Assembly: GCA_030740295.1 (NCBI GenBank)
Contig: JASLXP010000274.1
Location: 1-13,582, forward strand
Origin: Planctomycetota bacterium
GTDB lineage: Bacteria > Planctomycetota > PUPC01 > JACPCR01
DNA length: 13,582 nt
Direction of reading: 5' to 3'
Position 1 is the stretch's first letter. Every line of letters begins with the position of its first letter. Both the position numbers and the translations under genes were made by a program. Shown here piece by piece: positions 9,519 to 13,582 of the stretch. The notes under the pieces are model-generated. The model was not told where the DNA came from and searched no databases. It saw only the letters and a program-made list of their open reading frames with translations.

Positions 9519-10703
9519 CTATCGATAAAAGTACCATTGCCGGTCGCCGGTAAATGCTGGGCCTTTGGGAGCGGTTCTGTCCAGCTTTCCCGAGGCACCC
9601 ATTACTGTATTCACGCGCCCCTTACCTGTTGTTCCCACGTAAATCAGATGCCATGTGTTTCCAATAACAGAAGTGGTTGGCCCGCTCAATTCCTCATGAT
9701 CATCCGCCCCGGCTGGTCCTTGCCCTAATATCTTGCGACACGCCCGTGTCATTGTCTTACCGTCATTCGCAAGGAAAACTTCATACAGTTCCACGCGACG
9801 AGCGACAGGTCCAGCAGCCCTGTTCCCGCCCGCACAGATGGCGACATATTCCCCATTGCCGAGGCTGGTAATCGAATTTGGATCGAGCTCATGCCAGATG
9901 AGGAGGGTGTCCTTGCCGATTCCGCCAGCTCCTTCTCTTGGAACGAACACCTGCAATCTGACCCAGTCGACCGCGTTGTCGGACCCCCACATTGCCGAAA
10001 AGTAGTTGCGAGTGCCGCCGTGAAGCGAGTAGCCCACATACTTGTGTTTAACACCGGAAAAGGGATTGGGTCCCCACCGGAAGTACCCCGTATGTCCATC
10101 ACCCGGCGGGTCTGTGTAGGCGAGGATTATAGAATTCTTGTCTCCATGGATCCGGGCGAAGTTGACTCCGTCTTGGGAGGTGGCCAGCATTGTTGATTGC
10201 CGCCGCCCGCAATTGTCATTGTGATAGGTCATGTACGCCACCCCATCGATTATGTTGACGTAGGGAGTTTCTGTTTGGCGGCCCTGCGTGGTGTCGACGA
10301 ATATAGGGTTGGCAGCGGGTTTCTTCTCGAGATAGTCGAACTTACCATTGGCCAGAGCCCAGTCGTAGGATTTCCAGTTGGCGGCTTTGGTCGGCGAGCC
10401 GTTACAGACCCACATCCAGATCCCACCATCACCGGGCTTGTAGTTGTGGTCGGTCGAAAAGTAGAGGGCGTAGTCGTAGGGGAAATGCTCTACATCCTTC
10501 ATACTCACCAGGCATGTGTAGTAGGGGCCGGGCTTTGGCATGGTGGGAGAAGGTGATGTCAAACATCCCTTCTTGGTAAAGGTGAAATGAGATGCTGGCG
10601 ACGACAGGGAGGAACCTTCTTCGCCGAGGACATGGCCAGCGGAGACGGCGGTCAGCAAACCCAAGAAAGAAACTGTTCTCACAATTTTGTCACTTACAGG
10701 CAT
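9519..10703 (-). CDS. Secreted five-bladed beta-propeller protein (GH43/GH32-like), 394 aa
   Basis: The ATG at 10703 is preferred over the in-frame ATGs at 10763 and 10724, because it has a strong AAAGGAGG nine bases upstream and puts a classic signal peptide at the very N-terminus (KIVRTVSFLGLLTAVSA, with cleavage near A22 or after VLG at 27). The rest is beta-strand-rich, with repeated aromatic and glycine blade motifs such as YALYFSTDHN, YMTYHNDNCG, KYVGYSLHGG, GEYVAICAGG and WHLIYVGTTG. This suits the five-bladed propeller of GH43/GH32/GH117 relatives and sialidase-like proteins. Candidate acidic active-site residues include the DDHEE cluster (334-338), but I cannot assign a catalytic triad or substrate. 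It lies 218 bp upstream of the GH42-like gene on the same strand, and both carry a V-x-G-EE cleavage region, suggesting joint export. It could instead be a non-catalytic binding protein. Confidence 0.7.
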   Translation of the reverse strand: MPVSDKIVRTVSFLGLLTAVSAGHVLGEEGSSLSSPASHFTFTKKGCLTSPSPTMPKPGPYYTCLVSMKDVEHFPYDYALYFSTDHNYKPGDGGIWMWVCNGSPTKAANWKSYDWALANGKFDYLEKKPAANPIFVDTTQGRQTETPYVNIIDGVAYMTYHNDNCGRRQSTMLATSQDGVNFARIHGDKNSIILAYTDPPGDGHTGYFRWGPNPFSGVKHKYVGYSLHGGTRNYFSAMWGSDNAVDWVRLQVFVPREGAGGIGKDTLLIWHELDPNSITSLGNGEYVAICAGGNRAAGPVARRVELYEVFLANDGKTMTRACRKILGQGPAGADDHEELSGPTTSVIGNTWHLIYVGTTGKGRVNTVMGASGKLDRTAPKGPAFTGDRQWYFYR

Positions 10704-10712
10704 TTCAAGATC

Positions 10713-10720
10713 CCTCCTTT
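10713..10720 (-). promoter_or_regulatory. Strong Shine-Dalgarno site deciding the start of the propeller gene
   Basis: Read on the minus strand, AAAGGAGG is followed by nine bases (GATCTTGAA) and then ATG at 10703. This is near-consensus for the anti-Shine-Dalgarno sequence at ideal spacing. Upstream in-frame ATGs have nothing comparable, and the one at 10724 directly abuts this site. Confidence 0.85.
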
Positions 10721-10901
10721 CCATAGCGCTGGGGTTGTGCTGCTTGCACGAGCTCTGCCCCATGAGTAGTTAAAAGAGATCATAGGGGCGAAGCGGCGAG
10801 TAACCAGGACAGAAACCTTCGGGCAACCCTCAAAGCTGGAATCGAGATTTAACTGCCACCCAAATGGCAAATGGAGGTTGATCAAACTGCTGTGATCGAC
10901 G

Positions 10902-11009
10902 ATTCAACCTGCTTCACCTGCCGCGCAAGGCGGCAGGGGTCGTTTGCTGTGGGCTTCCCTCCTAACCATTCAACCTGCTTCACCTGCCGCGCAAGGCGGC
11001 AGGGGTCGT
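10902..11009. repeat. Pair of exact 42-bp direct repeats, each with a REP-like hairpin
   Basis: Bases 10902-10943 and 10968-11009 are identical over 42 positions and lie head to tail, separated by 24 unrelated bases (period 66). Each copy contains a perfect 8-bp stem, CCTGCCGC/GCGGCAGG, closed by the loop GCAAG (10917-10937 and 10983-11003). The left part of each copy also has an internal near-duplication, TTCAACCTGC then TTCACCTGC. The GC-rich palindromic form in an intergenic position resembles REP/BIME-type extragenic elements. No poly-T follows the stems on either strand, so they are not canonical intrinsic terminators. Confidence 0.85.
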
Positions 11010-11049
11010 AGAACATTGCTCCGGACCGCGCAGACAGGTCGCGCACCCG

Positions 11050-11120
11050 ACTTTGTTCTAAACTTGTTTTGAACTGATATCTCTATCTGCTGCAGAGAAG
11101 TTCAGAACAAAGTTCAAAAC
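11050..11120. promoter_or_regulatory. Candidate operator cluster: four GTTYNRAAC dyads in two pairs
   Basis: Four 9-base sites fit GTTYNRAAC: GTTCTAAAC (11055-11063), GTTTTGAAC (11066-11074), GTTCAGAAC (11100-11108) and GTTCAAAAC (11112-11120). Centres within each pair are 11 and 12 bp apart, about one helical turn, and the inner centres of the two pairs are 34 bp apart, about three turns. Site 3 is a perfect dyad; the others have one degenerate half. As a consequence, 11050-11064 and 11099-11113 are 15-base inverted repeats with one mismatch. The region between them can also fold as GAACT(gata)TCTCT paired with AGAGAAGTTC (11071-11103). The cluster ends 140 bp before the PHP start. A DNA-binding regulator site is inferred; no regulator gene is in the window. 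Confidence 0.45.
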
Positions 11121-11260
11121 AGAATTTGAAGATTGGATTTACTGATTCGTGAGTATTCTGTGCGATGACATTCAGTCTCGAAAAGCTCTTGCTGGTTACC
11201 AGTTGGGGCTAGATTCCTGCTGCTGGAACGACCCCTCGAAGCTCTAACAGGACTAAAAAA

Positions 11261-12796
11261 ATGAACAACGATCCCTACGACGGCTTACGGCCGCTTTTTG
11301 GCGACATTCACAATCATTGCGGGATTTCCTACGGCCACGGCTCGTTGGAAGACGCATTGTCGAACGCCCGCGAGCAACTCGATTTCGTGTCGATCACCGG
11401 TCACGCGCATTGGCCCGACATGCCCCAGCCAGAGGAGCGAATTCAATACATCATCGATTATCATGAAGAAGGTTTCGCACGTTTGAAATCGGTCTGGCCG
11501 CAAATGATGGAGACGTTGCGCGCGCGTAACGCGGAAGGCGAATTTGTGATCTTTCCAGGCTTCGAGGTCCACTTCAGTGCGACCGGCGACCGGAACATGC
11601 TCTACAAAGATCTGGACGGCGAGATTTTGTATCCCAACGACCTCGCCGATTTGCACCGGCAGTTGCAGGACCTTCGCAACAACGGAAAGGACAGCATCGC
11701 GCAGCCCCATCATGTAGGTTACCGCACCGGAACGCGCGGGATCGATTGGAACACGTTCGACTCGGCGTTCGCGCCGTTCGTCGAGATGTTGTCGATGCAC
11801 GGCTGTTCGGAAAACAGCGAAAACACGCGGCCGTTTCTCCATTCGATGGGGCCGTCCGATTGGGAGAGCACGCTCGCCTGCGGGTTGAGCCGAGGTCACG
11901 TTTTTGGTTTCTCCGGCGGCACGGATCATCACAGCGGACATCCCGGAAGTTACGGACATGGCCGAACCGGCCTCTGGGCCGAGAGCTGCACGCGCGAAGC
12001 GATCTGGGACGCGCTTTACGCGCGGCGAATGTACGCGCTGACCGGTGATCGGATGCACCTGAAGTTCGCGGTCAATGGCGCGGCGATGGGTTCGGTCATT
12101 CCCGTTTCGACCAGTCGGGAAATAGCGATCGACGTAGCGGCAGGCGGCGTCATTGACTGCGTGGACGTGATCAAAAACGGCAAACTCATTCGCCGATTTT
12201 CACAGATGGACGTCGCGCAAGGAACCGGCGGCGGAGACAATGTCAGGACAAAAATCCACCTCGAGCTCGGTTGGGGCGAGAAGCACAAGACGACCGATTG
12301 GGACGTCGAGTTTGGAATCGACGACGGCCGAATCTTGAGCGTGGAGCCGCGCTTCCGTGGGTTGGAAGTCGTCGCGCCTACCGAGCGCGATACAGTTGAA
12401 GGGGAGTCGTTCTATCGGTCCAAAGTCCTCGAAAAGACGGGGCACGCCGTCCGCTTCTTGGCACAATCCGGCGGCAATCCCACGAACTCGACGTGCACGA
12501 CGCAAGGGATGTGCTTAGAGGTCGAAATGCCTCGAAACGCGCGTGTGTTCGCGGTGATGAACGGCGTAGGCTCCGAGCACACGCTCGACGAATTGATGCT
12601 CGGCGCACGATCCGGCTCCCTCGACATCATCGCGCCGAGCTGGCGTTTTAATCGCGCGCCCGAGCCGAATGAATTGAATTGGACCTGTGAGCTTCTCGAC
12701 GAGGATGACCGCGGTGAAGAGAGCTCTTACTACGTCAGAGTGCGGCAGTCGAATGATCAATGGGCGTGGAGCTCGCCTGTGTTTTTGAGAAAATAA
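11261..12796 (+). CDS. PHP-domain metal-dependent hydrolase (DUF3604/CehA-McbA-like), 511 aa
   Basis: The first ~280 residues show a PHP metallohydrolase domain. GDIHNHC gives the H17-x-H19 metal pair, followed by SYGHGS, ITGHAHWPDM (H48, D53), FPGFEVHFS (E102), QPHHVGY (H150/H151), VEMLSMHGCSE (E175, H180) and SGGTDHHSGHPG (D222, H224). These cover the positions that bind a multinuclear metal centre in PHP phosphoesterases and DUF3604 proteins, so the enzyme is probably active. The remaining ~230 residues form a beta-rich C-terminal domain ending in YYVRVRQSNDQWAWSSPVFL, typical of this family. No signal peptide is present, implying a cytoplasmic site. The start has AGGA eight bases upstream. 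The substrate is not evident; family members hydrolyse phosphoesters and other ester or carbamate bonds. The gene uses CGN-rich codons more heavily than the minus-strand pair to its left, so it may have a separate history. Confidence 0.85.
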   Translation: MNNDPYDGLRPLFGDIHNHCGISYGHGSLEDALSNAREQLDFVSITGHAHWPDMPQPEERIQYIIDYHEEGFARLKSVWPQMMETLRARNAEGEFVIFPGFEVHFSATGDRNMLYKDLDGEILYPNDLADLHRQLQDLRNNGKDSIAQPHHVGYRTGTRGIDWNTFDSAFAPFVEMLSMHGCSENSENTRPFLHSMGPSDWESTLACGLSRGHVFGFSGGTDHHSGHPGSYGHGRTGLWAESCTREAIWDALYARRMYALTGDRMHLKFAVNGAAMGSVIPVSTSREIAIDVAAGGVIDCVDVIKNGKLIRRFSQMDVAQGTGGGDNVRTKIHLELGWGEKHKTTDWDVEFGIDDGRILSVEPRFRGLEVVAPTERDTVEGESFYRSKVLEKTGHAVRFLAQSGGNPTNSTCTTQGMCLEVEMPRNARVFAVMNGVGSEHTLDELMLGARSGSLDIIAPSWRFNRAPEPNELNWTCELLDEDDRGEESSYYVRVRQSNDQWAWSSPVFLRK

Positions 12797-13218
12797 GCGA
12801 CACCATCCGAGTTGGACTCATTGGCACTGCAGCCCCGAAGCGATGGGAGATTCAGGGCAAGCTGAATCAGAAAGACAAGACCGAATTCAACGCGACCGAT
12901 GGCGAAGTCACTGCTGCTGTCAAGTCATCACTTGATGCGGAAGCTGAACTCCGACCGAACCGTGCGGGACCGAGCCGGCAAGAACAATCTCAGCACAAGC
13001 TTCGCTGCCCCTTTCAAACAGATGTTGTGGGCAGCTCCTGGATAGTAAAGTCTGAACAGTTCCTGTTGCGGATTGGAGGAATATCGTAAGACGGAATTGT
13101 ATTCCGTCGAAAAAGGGCTCGTGAGGCGTTTCAGAGCGGAGCAACTCCGCGCCACGATGACAGTGTGTAATCGCAACAGAATCTGAACATGCCGCACGAT
13201 TGAGACCGGCCACCGAAT
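12797..13218. other. Intergenic region with palindromes and no convincing gene
   Basis: This 422-bp stretch separates the PHP gene from the second heparinase-like gene. A frame running across the end of the PHP gene to the TAA at 13087 encodes about 109 residues. Its product is polar and unrecognised, it overlaps the PHP gene out of frame and has no good ribosome site, so I do not call it a gene. The right half holds two hairpins (13090-13155). Promoter signals for the downstream gene are not obvious. Confidence 0.55.
13090..13155. repeat. Double palindromic element (two triloop hairpins)
   Basis: GACGGAAT-TGT-ATTCCGTC (13090-13108) is a perfect 8-bp stem with a 3-base loop. Thirty bases on, GCGGAG-CAA-CTCCGC (13136-13150) is a perfect 6-bp stem with a 3-base loop. 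Flanking GTGaGGCG (13121-13128) and CGCCAC (13150-13155) can extend the second hairpin across an 8-base one-sided bulge. The plus strand has GAAAAAGG after the first stem and no U-run, so neither is a standard intrinsic terminator. The structure looks like a dispersed extragenic palindrome, which is an inference. Confidence 0.6.
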
Positions 13219-13582
13219 ATGAACGAATCTCTCTCGAAACGACTGGCTACATTTCCCTCAAGACATCCGCGCCTGCATTTCGATGGTGACGGCCGGGAAA
13301 GGCTGATTCGACTTTCGGAGAGCTCGCATCGGCTCTATGCCGAGTGGCTGTTCGATTGGGTGGACCGGTATCGAGATTGGTCGCCGCCGACAGAGATTCC
13401 AGCCAGAGCCGGGAGTGAGGTCATGCTGGAAGAAAGCGGGGCGTTTGTGACGAACGCGGCTCTGGCCTACGTCATCAGCGGCGAACGGCAGCACCTGCAT
13501 CTTGCCCGGCGATGGGCCTTGGCGATGACTGAAGTTCCGAAGACAGACCTGCGCAGATATGGCCTCGGCAGCTATGCTGCCG
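13219..13582 (+). CDS. N-terminus of a second heparinase II/III-like protein, cut by window end
   Basis: An open frame starts at ATG 13219, the first start after the in-frame TGA at 13201, and runs off the window with 121 codons visible. The visible product begins MNESLSKRLATFPSRHPRLH. HPRLHF (residues 16-21) is the common opening motif of the heparinase II/III N-terminal (alpha/alpha) toroid domain, and TNAALAYVISGE (about 82-93) with HLARRWALAM (about 97-106) matches the helices that follow in that family (N-x-A-L-A-Y-x-x-x-G-E, then A-x-x-W-A-L). LRRYGLGSYAA fits the next segment. No signal peptide is present in the visible start, so it may be cytoplasmic, or the true protein is longer or exported otherwise. 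The ribosome site is weak (GAG about 14 bases upstream). The catalytic residues lie beyond the edge, so activity cannot be judged. Confidence 0.72.
   Translation, partial: MNESLSKRLATFPSRHPRLHFDGDGRERLIRLSESSHRLYAEWLFDWVDRYRDWSPPTEIPARAGSEVMLEESGAFVTNAALAYVISGERQHLHLARRWALAMTEVPKTDLRRYGLGSYAA

Larger units (their letters stand above)
10704..11260. other. Divergent intergenic region with repeats and candidate operators
   Basis: This 557-bp stretch separates the minus-strand propeller gene from the plus-strand PHP gene and should hold both promoters. No convincing protein-coding frame is present. From left to right it contains the Shine-Dalgarno site of the propeller gene, a short hairpin TGCCA/TGGCA around 10854-10869, the pair of 42-bp direct repeats (10902-11009), the AT-rich dyad cluster (11050-11120), and an 11-bp dyad CTGGTTACCAG at 11192-11202. 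I could not pick a sigma-70-type promoter with confidence for either gene. Confidence 0.6.

Noticed and set aside
10902..11009. CRISPR array
   Set aside because: Only two repeats with one 24-base spacer, a repeat of 42 bp with a long hairpin, and no cas gene in the window.
11050..11124. Miniature transposon with terminal inverted repeats
   Set aside because: No target-site duplication is visible flanking the inverted repeats, and the structure is better explained as four short dyads.
11192..11202. CTGGTTACCAG dyad before the PHP gene, with an inverted partial copy GTAACCAG at 10800-10807
   Set aside because: A short 8-base match at different distances from the two starts; not enough to claim a shared operator.
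12760..13089. 109-residue plus-strand open frame overlapping the end of the PHP gene
   Set aside because: It overlaps the PHP gene out of frame, has no ribosome site, and the product is polar and unlike any family I know; kept only as a possible remnant.

Overview
The window looks like part of a polysaccharide-degradation region from an environmental bacterium. The likeliest source is a PVC-type heterotroph (Verrucomicrobiota, Planctomycetota or Lentisphaerota). This rests on the content: very large secreted proteins built from heparinase-like, GH42-like and beta-propeller modules, plus a PHP-domain metallohydrolase, with fairly long non-coding gaps carrying palindromic repeats. No rRNA, tRNA or housekeeping gene is present, so the taxonomic guess is weak.

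Layout. Positions 1-4434 (+) hold the 3' part of a giant heparinase II/III-like protein whose N-terminus lies left of the window. It converges, with a 48-bp gap, on a minus-strand pair. That pair is transcribed from the right: first a secreted beta-propeller protein (10703 to 9519), then, after 218 bp, a 1605-residue secreted multidomain protein with a GH42-like TIM barrel (9300 to 4483). A 557-bp divergent intergenic region (10704-11260) follows. It contains two exact 42-bp direct repeats, each with an 8-bp-stem hairpin, and a cluster of four copies of a 9-bp dyad, GTTYNRAAC, in two pairs. On the other side is a cytoplasmic PHP/DUF3604-type metal-dependent hydrolase (11261-12796, +). A 422-bp non-coding stretch with two palindromic hairpins leads to the start of a second heparinase II/III-like gene (13219 to the window edge, +).

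How the genes may work together (inference). The two heparinase-like proteins would be candidate lyases for a uronic-acid-containing polysaccharide. The GH42-like and propeller proteins, both with signal peptides, would act outside the cytoplasm on the glycan or its oligosaccharides. The PHP protein has no signal peptide and would hydrolyse an ester or phosphoester inside the cell. No transporter, sulfatase, SusC/D pair or regulator is visible, so the substrate cannot be named. The most distinctive unexplained signals are the GTTYNRAAC cluster, the 42-bp repeats and a heptanucleotide tandem repeat inside the first coding region. I did not see a clearly new defence or mobile system.
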